This document shows positions 48,567-59,485 of a stretch of 64,000 nt of DNA, in pieces (the stretch's first letter is position 1; the number at the start of each line of letters is the position of its first letter). The notes under the pieces were generated by a model. That model did no database searches. It was not told the origin of the DNA and was given only the letters and a program-made list of their open reading frames with translations. The DNA lies in NCBI RefSeq assembly GCF_002263495.1, contig NZ_CP022753.1:124001-188000 (forward strand). The letters run 5' to 3'. The stretch is from Nocardiopsis gilva YIM 90087 (lineage in GTDB: Bacteria; Actinomycetota; Actinomycetes; Streptosporangiales; Streptosporangiaceae). The translations under genes were made by a program, and so were the position numbers.

Positions 48567-49160
48567 CTACAGGCGGCGGGCGAGGTCGAGCAGGGTGTCG
48601 GCCTGTTCCGCGGCGGAGGCGCCCGTCGCGTCGGCCACCGGCCAGTCGCGCAGGACGGCCAGCCGGGAGCACACGGCGTAGCGCTGGTCGGTGAGCAGGT
48701 AGCCGCACGGAGCGTCGGGCCAGTCCTGCACCAGGGGCAGCGGCTCGGTGGAGAACCCCGGAGGACGGCGCGGCTCGGGGGCCACGGGGGTGTCGGCCGC
48801 CCGCGTCTGGGCCGCGACGAGTTCGGCCCGGGTGGGCGTTCCCGGCTGCGGGAGCCAGGCGTCCAGCAGCACATAGCCCGCGACGTGGCGATGGGCCGCC
48901 CGCTGCGCGGCCCCGATCTGCGGGATCAGCGGGCCCGCAGCGCCTTCCGCGACGAGCACGAGCGGCGTCGTGGGGGCCGCGTCGGCGATCTCCAGTGCGG
49001 CGCGCGCGATGTAGCGGGCGGCGTAGGGCGGCCGGTCGGCGTCGTCGATCGTGGGGACCACGACCTGCGCGCCGTGCTCGGCCAGGCGCGCGGGAATCTC
49101 GCCCCACCGCTCCGGGGTGAACGCCGGGTCGTGCAGCAGGACCAGGGTGATCGCGGTCAT
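48567..49160 (-). CDS. alpha/beta hydrolase-like protein
   Basis: 197 aa; ATG at 49160 overlaps the cutA stop. Strand/turn pattern of the fold is clear (LVLLHDPAFTPERWGEIPAR, VVVPTIDDADRPPYAARYIA, LVLVAEGAAGPLIPQIGAAQ, VAGYVLLDAWLPQPG). The nucleophile elbow reads AEGAAG instead of GxSxG, so the catalytic Ser is missing and activity is doubtful. Translationally coupled to cutA. Confidence 0.7.
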   Translation of the reverse strand: MTAITLVLLHDPAFTPERWGEIPARLAEHGAQVVVPTIDDADRPPYAARYIARAALEIADAAPTTPLVLVAEGAAGPLIPQIGAAQRAAHRHVAGYVLLDAWLPQPGTPTRAELVAAQTRAADTPVAPEPRRPPGFSTEPLPLVQDWPDAPCGYLLTDQRYAVCSRLAVLRDWPVADATGASAAEQADTLLDLARRL

Positions 49161-49534
49161 TCGTGTGTGGCGGGGGTGGAGGGCATGGTGGGCTCGGCCC
49201 GGCGGGTCTCGGCCACCACCCAGTCCAGGTACTCGGGATTGCCGCCCTCGACGGGGACGGCGATGATCTCCGGCACGTCATAGGAGTGGGCCTCGACCAG
49301 GTGGGCGGTGAGGTCGTCGAGCCGGTCGCGGCTGGTCTTCATCACGACCATCCACTCCTCGTCGGCGCACACCTCCCCCTGCCACCGGTAGTGGCTGGTG
49401 ATGGGGCCGCCGACCTGGGCGCAGGCCACGAGCCCGCGCTCCACGACCGAGCGCGCCAGTTCCACGGCCGAGGCCCGGTCGTCCGTCGTCATCTCCACCC
49501 GCACCGGCACGGCGTGGGTCATCGATTCCGCCAT
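49157..49534 (-). CDS. cutA: divalent-cation tolerance protein CutA
   Basis: 125 aa. Family landmarks: ELARSVVERGLVACAQVGG, SHYRWQGEVCADEEWMVVMK and HSYDVPEIIAVPV, all in order, giving the small trimeric ferredoxin-like fold. The name comes from copper tolerance in E. coli; the true role is unsettled. ATG at 49534 or 49522. Confidence 0.9.
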   Translation of the reverse strand: MAESMTHAVPVRVEMTTDDRASAVELARSVVERGLVACAQVGGPITSHYRWQGEVCADEEWMVVMKTSRDRLDDLTAHLVEAHSYDVPEIIAVPVEGGNPEYLDWVVAETRRAEPTMPSTPATHE

Positions 49535-49588
49535 TCCTACCTCTTGGCTGCTCAGGATGGTGATCGACAGGTCCTAGGCTCAGTGGTC

Positions 49589-50122
49589 ATGAGCGATCGT
49601 TCGGACCTGCTTCGACACATCAACGATAAGGCCGTGGTGCGCGGCAAGGTCACCCTGTCGTCGGGCCGAGAGGCCGACTACTACGTGGATCTGCGCCGGG
49701 TGACCCTGGACGGCGAGAGCGCGCCGCTGGTCGGGCGCGTGCTGCTCGACGTCACGGCCGACCTGGACTACGACGCCGTGGGCGGGCTGACCCTGGGCGC
49801 CGACCCGGTGGCCACCGCGATGATGCACGCGGCGAGCGCGCGCGGGCAGCGGCTGGACTCCTTCGTCGTGCGCAAGGCCGGCAAGGCGCACGGCCTGCAG
49901 CGCCGCATCGAGGGTCCGGACGTCGCGGGCCGCCGCGTCCTGGCGGTGGAGGACACCTCGACGACCGGCGGGTCGGTGCTGACCGCCGTCGAGGCGCTGC
50001 GCGAGGCCGGGGCCGAGGTCGTCGGCGTTGCCGTCATCGTCGACCGGGGCGCGCGGGACAAGGTCGTCGGCGAGGGGCTGGAGTACCGCACCGCGTTCGA
50101 CGCCTCCGACCTGGACGTCTGA
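49589..50122 (+). CDS. pyrE: orotate phosphoribosyltransferase
   Basis: 177 aa; ATG at 49589. Makes OMP from orotate and PRPP in pyrimidine synthesis. Motifs: VTLSSGREADYYVDLRRVTL, GGLTLGADPVATAMMHAA, VVRKAGKAHG and the PRPP loop VLAVEDTSTTGGSVLTAVEA. Length is typical. It lies alone among unrelated genes and is followed by a strong palindromic terminator. Confidence 0.93.
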   Translation: MSDRSDLLRHINDKAVVRGKVTLSSGREADYYVDLRRVTLDGESAPLVGRVLLDVTADLDYDAVGGLTLGADPVATAMMHAASARGQRLDSFVVRKAGKAHGLQRRIEGPDVAGRRVLAVEDTSTTGGSVLTAVEALREAGAEVVGVAVIVDRGARDKVVGEGLEYRTAFDASDLDV

Positions 50123-50156
50123 GACGCCTGAGGGACGTGTGGCGCGTGAGCGCACG

Positions 50157-50198
50157 GACGCCGTGGGGGCGCTGGCCGGCCAGCGCCCCCACGGCGTC
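50157..50198. terminator. 42-bp palindromic terminator between pyrE and a convergent gene
   Basis: GACGCCGTGGGGGCGCTGGCC followed by its exact reverse complement, 35 bases after the pyrE stop and 8 bases before the stop of the convergent gene. A bidirectional stem terminator. Confidence 0.9.
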
Positions 50199-50206
50199 TC
50201 CGTCCG

Positions 50207-50578
50207 TCAGTGAACGTGGCTCCACTTGGACGGCTTCTCACCCTTGAACTTCAGCTTGAAGTGGTAGGCGTGCGGCACCTTGTGCAGTTTCTCGGGGTCC
50301 TTACAGCCGCCGGAGTTCCACCACTCCTTGCTGGAGGAGTCGACGACCCCGTGCGGGCTGAACCGGTCGCACCTTGTGTCCTTGATGTACATCTTGTACT
50401 GGCCGGCCATGCGGACGTAGCCGACGCGCTTTCCGCCCTCGTAGGCGTCGATGCGGTTGTGGCTGTACTTGTAGGTGACGTGCGGTTCCATCTCCGCGAA
50501 GGCGGCGGCCGGGGTCAGCAGTGCGCCCACGATTCCGGCGGCAGCGGCGGCCCGGCCCATCTCGCGCAGCAGAGTCAT
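50207..50578 (-). CDS. secreted protein of unknown function
   Basis: 123 aa; ATG at 50578. Signal peptide: MTLLREMGRAAAAAG, hydrophobic IVGALLTPAAAFA, cleavage likely after AFA. The mature part is basic and Tyr/Lys/His-rich (HVTYKYSHNRIDAYEGGKR) with two Cys that could form a disulfide (CDRF...GCKD). No family recognised. Confidence 0.7.
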   Translation of the reverse strand: MTLLREMGRAAAAAGIVGALLTPAAAFAEMEPHVTYKYSHNRIDAYEGGKRVGYVRMAGQYKMYIKDTRCDRFSPHGVVDSSSKEWWNSGGCKDPEKLHKVPHAYHFKLKFKGEKPSKWSHVH

Positions 50579-50756
50579 GTTCGTCTCCCTCGGTGATGCG
50601 ATCGGCGTGGTCGGCGTGTGACCACCAGACGAACACAAACAGTAATCTTGGCACCACTCAAAGCAATTACCGTGAGGGTGTCATCCCGGGATTTTGCGCA
50701 CTTTGGACCATCGGTCTACGTGGCCGAACACGGCGGCGGGAGCGCGGAGGCGGGGA

Positions 50757-51236
50757 TCAGGGCGCCTCGGCGCTGAAGGTGTAGCCGGGCTCCTCACCGG
50801 CGATGTCCTGCAGCTCGCCGTTGACGTAGACCTCGACGGCGTCCGGACTGCCGATGGTGACGTCGAGGGACGGCTGGTCGAAGCTGACGTACTGGCCCTG
50901 CTCCATGGTGACGTCGGTGAGGACCTCGCCGCCGGGGATCCGCACGAGCACGTCGCTGGAGTCGCCGATGACCTTGACGTAGAGCATCTCCATCTTCGCG
51001 GTCTCGGATCTGGCGTCGGCGGAGGTCCCGGCGCCCTCGGAGACCACGCCGCTGCCGGCGTTTCCGGGCAGTGACCGGTACAGGAAGTACCCGCCCAGCA
51101 CGACGAGGGTGATGAAGAGCACGACCGCACCCACGATGGCCACGATCTGGCCAACGCCACGAGGATCATTGCGATGTCGTCCCACGCTGCTGAATGTAGC
51201 GTGAATCACCCCTGACAATCGACGTCGGGTGGGCAC
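50757..51236 (-). CDS. membrane protein with RodZ C-terminal-like (DUF4115) domain
   Basis: Up to 159 aa; the start is uncertain (GTG at 51209 or 51185 also possible). One membrane helix (VGQIVAIVGAVVLFITLVVL), a short linker, then a beta-rich extracellular domain (LYVKVIGDSSDVLVRIPGGE, SLDVTIGSPDAVEVYVNG) resembling the domain at the end of RodZ. No cytoplasmic HTH is present, unlike RodZ itself. Function unknown. Confidence 0.62.
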   Translation of the reverse strand: MPTRRRLSGVIHATFSSVGRHRNDPRGVGQIVAIVGAVVLFITLVVLGGYFLYRSLPGNAGSGVVSEGAGTSADARSETAKMEMLYVKVIGDSSDVLVRIPGGEVLTDVTMEQGQYVSFDQPSLDVTIGSPDAVEVYVNGELQDIAGEEPGYTFSAEAP

Positions 51237-51474
51237 AGACCCGCATCAATCGCGGATTTCACCACTCACCGCAATGCGAAATCTACGAATTGTCCACATA
51301 TTCATCATATGATCCGATGCATTTAACCCGGCCCATGCACTCTTTGCAGGGGTGACGTCAATTTGGACTAGACCCCATACCGGCCGTCCGACTTCGTAAT
51401 ACTGGCTGCAACGCACCAGCGGGCACACCGCGGGGCGGTCCGACGAAACACCAGGTCAAGCAGGGAGTCACACC

Positions 51475-52497
<1,023 letters not shown>

Positions 52498-52521
52498 CGC
52501 CCGCGAGCCGCTCCTGAGGTC

Positions 52522-52566
52522 GGCACGGCCCCCGTTCCGCCGCCGGATCGGGGGCTTCGCCGTGCC
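52522..52566 (+). terminator. terminator after fba
   Basis: Outer arms GGCACGG/CCGTGCC and inner arms CCCCCG/CGGGGG around a GC-rich loop, starting 25 bases after the fba stop. Confidence 0.7.
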
Positions 52567-52596
52567 CACTGGGCCGACGCTGGCAGGATGGGGCCC

Positions 52597-53016
52597 ATGG
52601 ACCTGCACAAGAACCTGCTCGGAGAACCTCCGGCCACGCACCTGCCCGACCTTCCCGAGGCGCGCGAGGCACTGGCCGCCAGCGCTGACGACCCCGCCGC
52701 CGTCGCCGCTCGGTTCCCCGTCTACTCGGCGGCCTGGGCGACGCTCGCCGAACGGGCCTTCGCCGATGGCGACCCGGTGGCCACCTACGCCTACGCCCGC
52801 ACCGGCTACCACCGCGGCCTGGACCAGCTGCGCCGGGCCGGGTGGAAGGGCCACGGACCGATCCCGTGGGACCACGAGCCCAACCGCGGCTTCCTGCGCT
52901 CCCTGCATATGCTCGCCACCGCCGCCAAGGCCATCGGCGAGACCGAGGAGGCCGAGCGCTGCTCGACGTTCCTGCGCGACAGCAGCGCGGCCGCCGCCGA
53001 CGAGCTGGAGAGCTAA
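52597..53016 (+). CDS. DUF3151 domain protein
   Basis: 139 aa; ATG at 52597 (MDLHKNLLGEPPATHLP) preferred over 52588. Characteristic segments: FPVYSAAWATLAERAF, YAYARTGYHRGLDQLRRAGW and PWDHEPNRGFLRSLHMLA. Conserved in actinobacteria, often beside fba and purA as here; biochemical role unknown. Confidence 0.88.
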   Translation: MDLHKNLLGEPPATHLPDLPEAREALAASADDPAAVAARFPVYSAAWATLAERAFADGDPVATYAYARTGYHRGLDQLRRAGWKGHGPIPWDHEPNRGFLRSLHMLATAAKAIGETEEAERCSTFLRDSSAAAADELES

Positions 53017-53219
53017 TCTAGGGCTCTGACCAGCGCACTCACCGGTCCCGGGGGCGGCGGGACGGCACCCACCCGCCCCCTCCCCACCGGCCCCGGGTCA
53101 TGTAGGCTCTATACGCAAGGGCCCCTGTCGCTGTCTTGCGCTGGGGCCTGAGCCATGTGTGCATGACACCGTGTGGGATTTTCCTCGGTCAGATCGAACG
53201 AATGAAGAGGTAGACGCGG

Positions 53220-54503
53220 ATGCCGGCGATCACACTCGTTGGAGCCCAGTGGGGAGACGAGGGCAAGGGCAAGGCGACCGACCTTGTCGGCAACCGCGTG
53301 GACTACGTGGTGCGGTACCAGGGCGGGAACAACGCCGGCCACACCGTCGTCATCGGCGACCAGAAGTACGCGCTGCACCTGCTGCCCTCGGGCATCCTCT
53401 CCCCCGACGTCGTGCCGGTGATCGCCAACGGCGTGGTCATCGACCCGGCCGTCCTCTTCGAGGAGCTGCGCGGCCTGCAGGAGCGCGGCGTGAACACCGA
53501 GCGGCTGCTCGTCTCGGCGAACGCGCACCTGATCATGCCCTACCACCGGGCCCTCGACAAGGTCAGCGAGCGCTTCCTGGGCAAGGGCAAGATCGGCACC
53601 ACCGGCCGCGGCATCGGCCCGACCTACGCCGACAAGATCTCCCGCGCCGGCGTGCGCGTGCAGGACACCTTCGACCCCAAGATCCTGCGGAAGAAGATCG
53701 AGCTCGCGCTCAACGACAAGAACCAGATCCTCACCAAGGTGTTCAACCGCCGCGGGCTGGACGCCGAGCAGATCATCGAGGAGTACCTGGGCTACGCCGA
53801 CCTGCTGCGGCCCTACGTCGCCGACACCTCGCTGGTGCTGAACCAGGCGCTGGACGAGGGCAAGACCGTCTTCCTGGAGGGCTCGCAGGGCACCCTGCTG
53901 GACATCGACCACGGCACCTACCCGTTCGTCACGTCCTCCTCCCCGACCTCGGGCGGGGCGTGCGCCGGGGCGGGGATCGGCCCGACCCGCATCACCAAGG
54001 TCATCGGCATCCTCAAGGCCTACACGACCCGCGTGGGCTCCGGCCCCTTCCCCACCGAGCTCCTCGACGAGCAGGGCGAGTGGCTGCGCCAGCAGGGCGG
54101 CGAGTACGGCGTGACCACGGGCCGCAACCGCCGCTGCGGCTGGTTCGACGCGCCCATCGCGCGCTACGCCACACGCGTCAACGGCATCACCGACTTCTTC
54201 CTGACCAAGATGGACGTGCTGTCGGGTCTTGAGCGGATCCCCGTGTGCGTGGGCTACGACGTCGACGGCGAGCGCTGGGACGAGATCCCGATGACGCAGA
54301 CCGACTTCCACCACGCCACCCCGGTCTACGAGTACTTCGACGGGTGGAACGAGGACATCTCCCACGTCCGCTCCTTCGAGGAGCTTCCCAAGAACGCTCA
54401 GGCCTACGTGCGTACCCTGGAGGAGATGGCCGGAGCCCAGATTTCGGCCATCGGTGTGGGCCCGGGCCGCGACCAGACGCTGGAGCTGCGCTCCCTGGTC
54501 TGA
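53220..54503 (+). CDS. purA: adenylosuccinate synthetase
   Basis: 427 aa; ATG at 53220. Makes adenylosuccinate from IMP, aspartate and GTP. P-loop [17 protein letters not shown], then [44 protein letters not shown] and [12 protein letters not shown] are all in order. Full length. First of the pur genes here; purD follows after 52 bases on the same strand. Confidence 0.97.
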   Translation: MPAITLVGAQWGDEGKGKATDLVGNRVDYVVRYQGGNNAGHTVVIGDQKYALHLLPSGILSPDVVPVIANGVVIDPAVLFEELRGLQERGVNTERLLVSANAHLIMPYHRALDKVSERFLGKGKIGTTGRGIGPTYADKISRAGVRVQDTFDPKILRKKIELALNDKNQILTKVFNRRGLDAEQIIEEYLGYADLLRPYVADTSLVLNQALDEGKTVFLEGSQGTLLDIDHGTYPFVTSSSPTSGGACAGAGIGPTRITKVIGILKAYTTRVGSGPFPTELLDEQGEWLRQQGGEYGVTTGRNRRCGWFDAPIARYATRVNGITDFFLTKMDVLSGLERIPVCVGYDVDGERWDEIPMTQTDFHHATPVYEYFDGWNEDISHVRSFEELPKNAQAYVRTLEEMAGAQISAIGVGPGRDQTLELRSLV

Positions 54504-54555
54504 GCCCCGCGGCACCGCACACCGTTCCCCACACGACAACAAAAGGGTCCGCTAC

Positions 54556-55830
54556 GTGAAAGCCTTGGTCCTCGGCGGCGGAGGCCGCGAGCACGCACTC
54601 GTCCGAGCGCTCTCCCTCGATCCGGGGGTGAGAGACCTGCACTGCGCGCCCGGCAACCCGGGCACCTCGGCACTGGCCGACAACCACGTCATCAACGTGC
54701 TCGACGGCCTGGCGGTCACCGAGCTCGCCGCCCGCATCGGCGCCGAGCTCGTGGTGGTCGGGCCGGAGGCGCCACTCGTGGAGGGCGTGGCCGACGCGCT
54801 GCGCGACCGCGGCATCCCCGTGTTCGGCCCGGACCGCGAGGCGGCCCGGCTGGAGGGGTCCAAGGCCTTCGCCAAGGAGGTCATGGAGGCCGCGGGCGTC
54901 CCCACGGCCCGCGCCCGTGTGTGCAAGAACCCCGGGCAGGTGGCCGAGGCGCTCGACGCCTTCGGCGCGCCGTATGTGGTGAAGGACGACGGCCTGGCGG
55001 CGGGCAAGGGCGTCGTGGTGACCGGGGACCGCGCGCTGGCCGAGCAGCACGCGCGTGAGTGCGGCCGCGTGGTCATCGAGGAGTACCTCGACGGCCCCGA
55101 GGTGTCGCTGTTCGTGCTCAGCGACGGCATCCACGCCGTGCCGCTGCTGCCGGCCCAGGACTTCAAGCGCGCCTACACCGGCGACGAGGGCCCCAACACC
55201 GGCGGCATGGGCGCCTACGCCCCGCTGCCGTGGGCCGAGCCCGGCCTGGTGGACGAGGTGATGGAGTCCGTGGTGCGCCCGACCATCGCCGAGATGTCCC
55301 GGCGCGGTCACCGCTACCAGGGCCTGCTGTACGTCGGCCTCGCCCTGACCTCGGCCGGACCGCGGGTGGTGGAGTTCAACGCCCGCTTCGGCGACCCCGA
55401 GACCCAGGTGGTGCTCGACCGCCTCGCCACCCCCATCGGATCCCTGCTCCAGGCGGCCGACACGGGAGCCCTCGGCGGGATCACCTCCCTCGACTGGCAT
55501 GCGGGAGCGGCCGTCACGGTGGTGATCGCCGCGGAGAACTACCCGACAGACCCGGTCAAGGGCGACCTGATCACCGGCCTCGACGCCGCCGAGGCGGTCG
55601 AGGGCGCCTACGTCCTCCACGCGGGCACGGCCTGGAGCGGCGCCCGCGACCTGAAGTCCACCGGCGGCCGCGTCCTCAACGTGGTCGGCACCGGCCCCGA
55701 CCTCACCCAGGCCCGCGAACGCGCCTACGAGGCCGCGGGCAAGATCGAGCTCCGGGGCTCCTTCTACCGCACCGACATCGCCGAGAAGGCCGCCCTCGGA
55801 AAGGACCTGGGCCAGGACCCGCAGGCCTGA
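54556..55830 (+). CDS. purD: phosphoribosylamine-glycine ligase
   Basis: 424 aa; GTG at 54556 with AAAAGGG upstream. ATP-grasp enzyme joining phosphoribosylamine and glycine. Motifs: ALVLGGGGREHAL, VVGPEAPLVEGVADALR, VVKDDGLAAGKGVVV, GPNTGGMGAYAPLPW and RVVEFNARFGDPETQ. Full length; second gene of the purine group. Confidence 0.97.
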   Translation: MKALVLGGGGREHALVRALSLDPGVRDLHCAPGNPGTSALADNHVINVLDGLAVTELAARIGAELVVVGPEAPLVEGVADALRDRGIPVFGPDREAARLEGSKAFAKEVMEAAGVPTARARVCKNPGQVAEALDAFGAPYVVKDDGLAAGKGVVVTGDRALAEQHARECGRVVIEEYLDGPEVSLFVLSDGIHAVPLLPAQDFKRAYTGDEGPNTGGMGAYAPLPWAEPGLVDEVMESVVRPTIAEMSRRGHRYQGLLYVGLALTSAGPRVVEFNARFGDPETQVVLDRLATPIGSLLQAADTGALGGITSLDWHAGAAVTVVIAAENYPTDPVKGDLITGLDAAEAVEGAYVLHAGTAWSGARDLKSTGGRVLNVVGTGPDLTQARERAYEAAGKIELRGSFYRTDIAEKAALGKDLGQDPQA

Positions 55831-55848
55831 CCCGCGACACGCTCCGAA

Positions 55849-55920
55849 GGTGATCACGGCGATGGTCTCCGTTCCACCGGTCCGCTCTGTCGGCCTGAGA
55901 GCCGAATCGCCGTGATCACC
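55849..55920. terminator. long-loop inverted repeat after purD
   Basis: GGTGATCACGGCGAT and ATCGCCGTGATCACC form a perfect 15-bp stem around a 42-base loop, starting 18 bases after the purD stop. The TGATCNCGG element is reminiscent of the two CGTTGATCTCGG repeats but not identical. Confidence 0.65.
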
Positions 55921-56034
55921 GGTGCGGAGTGATCGGGGTCCGCTGGGCGGCCTTGTCCGCGTTCGCCCTGTCCGCCGTGACCCGGGTCGCGACCTAACAC
56001 CCCTAGTGATCCGGGGACCTGCGAAGATAGTCGG

Positions 56035-57342
<1,308 letters not shown>

Positions 57343-57397
57343 CCGGCCCGACCGTCGAGTCCGGCGATCCGGCCAAGGCGAGCGAGGAGCGGAAAGC

Positions 57398-58099
57398 ATG
57401 ATGAGGACCGACCAGTACATCGACGTGGTCCGGCGACGCCTGTACTCCACCCACTCCCGGGTCATGGAGAACCAGCGGGTCGGGCCGGGGACAGCGCTGG
57501 TCGGCCTCCGCTCCGAGAACGTCGCGCTGACCCCGATGAGCATCTCCATCGCGGTCATCTCGGCCGAGTTCGCCACCGGCCCGATGCTGCGCGACTTCTG
57601 CAGGTCAGCTAGCAGCGCCGCCTACGCCATGGCCGGCGGCGGCGTCGGCCTGGTGAAGGGCGCGTGCACGATCGCGGCCGTGGTCGCCGACCGCTCCGAC
57701 CCCGAGGCCCAGCAGTTCGCCGGGCAGAAGACCCAGGTGGGCTTCGGCACGACCCTGCGCCCGGTCCTGGTCGATCTCGGCAGCGGGAACGTGGTGTGCT
57801 GGCTGGGCAGCCAGTTCGTGGGCGCGTTGGCGATGGACATGGTCAACACGAATGTGCGTCGGCACTTCCCGCTGCCCGCGCAGGCGCGGGCCGAGATCGG
57901 CGGCGGGCACGCCCAGCCGTACCCCGGCGCCCCCGTTCCGCCCGCCCCGCAGGCCAATCCGCCGCATCAGCCGCCCCCGCCCCCTCCGCGGCCCCAGCAG
58001 CCTCCCCGGAGCGGCCCGCACGGCCCCTACGGGCCGCACAGCCCGCACGGCCGTCCGGGCGGGTACCCGCAGCCCCCGGGCCCCTACCGCCCGTACTGA
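57398..58099 (+). CDS. hypothetical protein with proline-rich tail
   Basis: 233 aa; ATG at 57398 or 57401 with GAGGAGCGG upstream. A folded N-terminal part of about 165 residues (ALVGLRSENVALTPMSISIA, GACTIAAVVADRSDPEAQQF, VDLGSGNVVCWLGSQFVGAL) is followed by 65 residues almost entirely Pro/Gly/Gln/His. No family recognised; lies between purB and purC, so may be co-transcribed with them. Confidence 0.7.
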   Translation: MMRTDQYIDVVRRRLYSTHSRVMENQRVGPGTALVGLRSENVALTPMSISIAVISAEFATGPMLRDFCRSASSAAYAMAGGGVGLVKGACTIAAVVADRSDPEAQQFAGQKTQVGFGTTLRPVLVDLGSGNVVCWLGSQFVGALAMDMVNTNVRRHFPLPAQARAEIGGGHAQPYPGAPVPPAPQANPPHQPPPPPPRPQQPPRSGPHGPYGPHSPHGRPGGYPQPPGPYRPY

Positions 58100-58139
58100 C
58101 GCCCTTTGGCGCCGCCCAGTCCAACCCCGCCAATCCGAG

Positions 58140-59075
58140 ATGGACAAGGACACCCACGCTTTGAGCGGCTTCGTCGTCAAACCCGAGCCCGTCGAGGTTC
58201 CCGGCCTCACCCACCTGCACACCGGCAAGGTCCGCGATCTGTACGCGACCCAGGGCGGCGAGCTGGTGATGGTCGCCAGCGACCGCGTCTCCGCCTACGA
58301 CTGGGTGCTGCCCACCGAGATCCCCGGCAAGGGGCAGCTGCTCACCCAGCTGACGCTGTGGTGGTTCGAGCGCCTGTCCGACCTGGTGTCGGGCCACGTG
58401 CTGGCCGACACCCCGCCGCCCGGCGCCCCCGCCGACTGGGCCGGGCGCACGCTCGTCTGCCGCAACCTGGACATGATCCCGGTGGAGTGCGTGGCGCGCG
58501 GCTACCTCACCGGGTCCGGCCTGGCCGAGTACGAGCAGACCGGCACGGTGTGCGACGTACCGCTCCCGCCGGGCCTGGTCGACGGTTCCCGGCTGGAGGA
58601 GCCAATCTTCACCCCCGCGCTCAAGGCGGAGGTGGGCGAGCACGACGAGAACGTCTCCTTCGCCGCCGTGGCCGCCGCGCACGGCGAGAAGCTCGCCGCC
58701 GAGCTGCGCGACCTGACGCTCGCCGTCTACGCGCGGGGACGCGCGATCGCCGAGGAGCGCGGCATCCTGCTCGCCGACACCAAGTTCGAGTTCGGCCACG
58801 GGCCCGGAGGCGAGCTGGTGCTCGCCGACGAGGTCTTCACCCCCGACTCCTCGCGGTTCTGGCCGGCCGACTCCTGGAGCCCCGGCCGCCCCCACCCCTC
58901 GTTCGACAAGCAGTTCATCCGCGACTGGCTGACCTCGCCCGCCTCCGGCTGGGACCGGGCCGCCGACACCCCGCCCCCACCGCTGCCCGACGAGGTCGTC
59001 GAGCGCACCCAGGCCAAGTACATCGAGGTCTACGAGCGCCTGACCGGCGTGGCCCCCGACGTCGGCGGTCGCTGA
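58140..59075 (+). CDS. purC: phosphoribosylaminoimidazole-succinocarboxamide synthase
   Basis: 311 aa; ATG at 58140. SAICAR synthetase of purine synthesis. Motifs: THLHTGKVRDLYATQGG, MVASDRVSAYDWVLPTEIPG, CRNLDMIPVECVARGYLTGS, and ILLADTKFEFGHGPGG, then DEVFTPDSSRFWPADSW. Length matches the longer actinobacterial/yeast-type enzyme. Confidence 0.97.
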   Translation: MDKDTHALSGFVVKPEPVEVPGLTHLHTGKVRDLYATQGGELVMVASDRVSAYDWVLPTEIPGKGQLLTQLTLWWFERLSDLVSGHVLADTPPPGAPADWAGRTLVCRNLDMIPVECVARGYLTGSGLAEYEQTGTVCDVPLPPGLVDGSRLEEPIFTPALKAEVGEHDENVSFAAVAAAHGEKLAAELRDLTLAVYARGRAIAEERGILLADTKFEFGHGPGGELVLADEVFTPDSSRFWPADSWSPGRPHPSFDKQFIRDWLTSPASGWDRAADTPPPPLPDEVVERTQAKYIEVYERLTGVAPDVGGR

Positions 59076-59110
59076 CCAGCTGTCGGCCGGCTGGCGGCCG
59101 GACGAGCCCG

Positions 59111-59151
59111 CATCGTGGGGATCACCCCTCCCGGTGATCCCCACCACGATG
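59111..59151 (+). terminator. terminator after purC
   Basis: CATCGTGGGGATCACC pairs with GGTGATCCCC-ACCACGATG (one bulge), 35 bases after the purC stop. The following bases to 59485 show no gene and should contain the murA promoter. Confidence 0.75.
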
Positions 59152-59485
59152 GCCCCGCGCGGTACGCACAAGGCATACAGTGGTACCCGTTCTGTGCCAG
59201 GACGGGCTTCTCATCGCCCCGCACGCGCACAGGACTGTGTCGACCCGCCACCGGGCGATCACGTGGCCTCTTGGCGCGCCCGTCTCCGCCTCAACCCCCC
59301 GCCGTGATCTTCCCGCCGCTGGGCATTGGAGACCCGCCGCCGGAATGTCATCGCCGGTCCTCGACGCCGAGCGCTGTGCCGATCCCCCCGCCGGACCGCA
59401 CCGCGCGTATGCCGCGTCCCGCCGTGGCGGGCGACACCCCCGCAGCATCATCACCGACATCCGCCACATGAAGGAGTACATGCGC

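Noticed and set aside
59152-59485. In-frame N-terminal extension of MurA back to 59180
   Set aside because: The extension is Arg/Pro/His-rich and unlike MurA; AAGGAG before 59480/59486 marks the real start.
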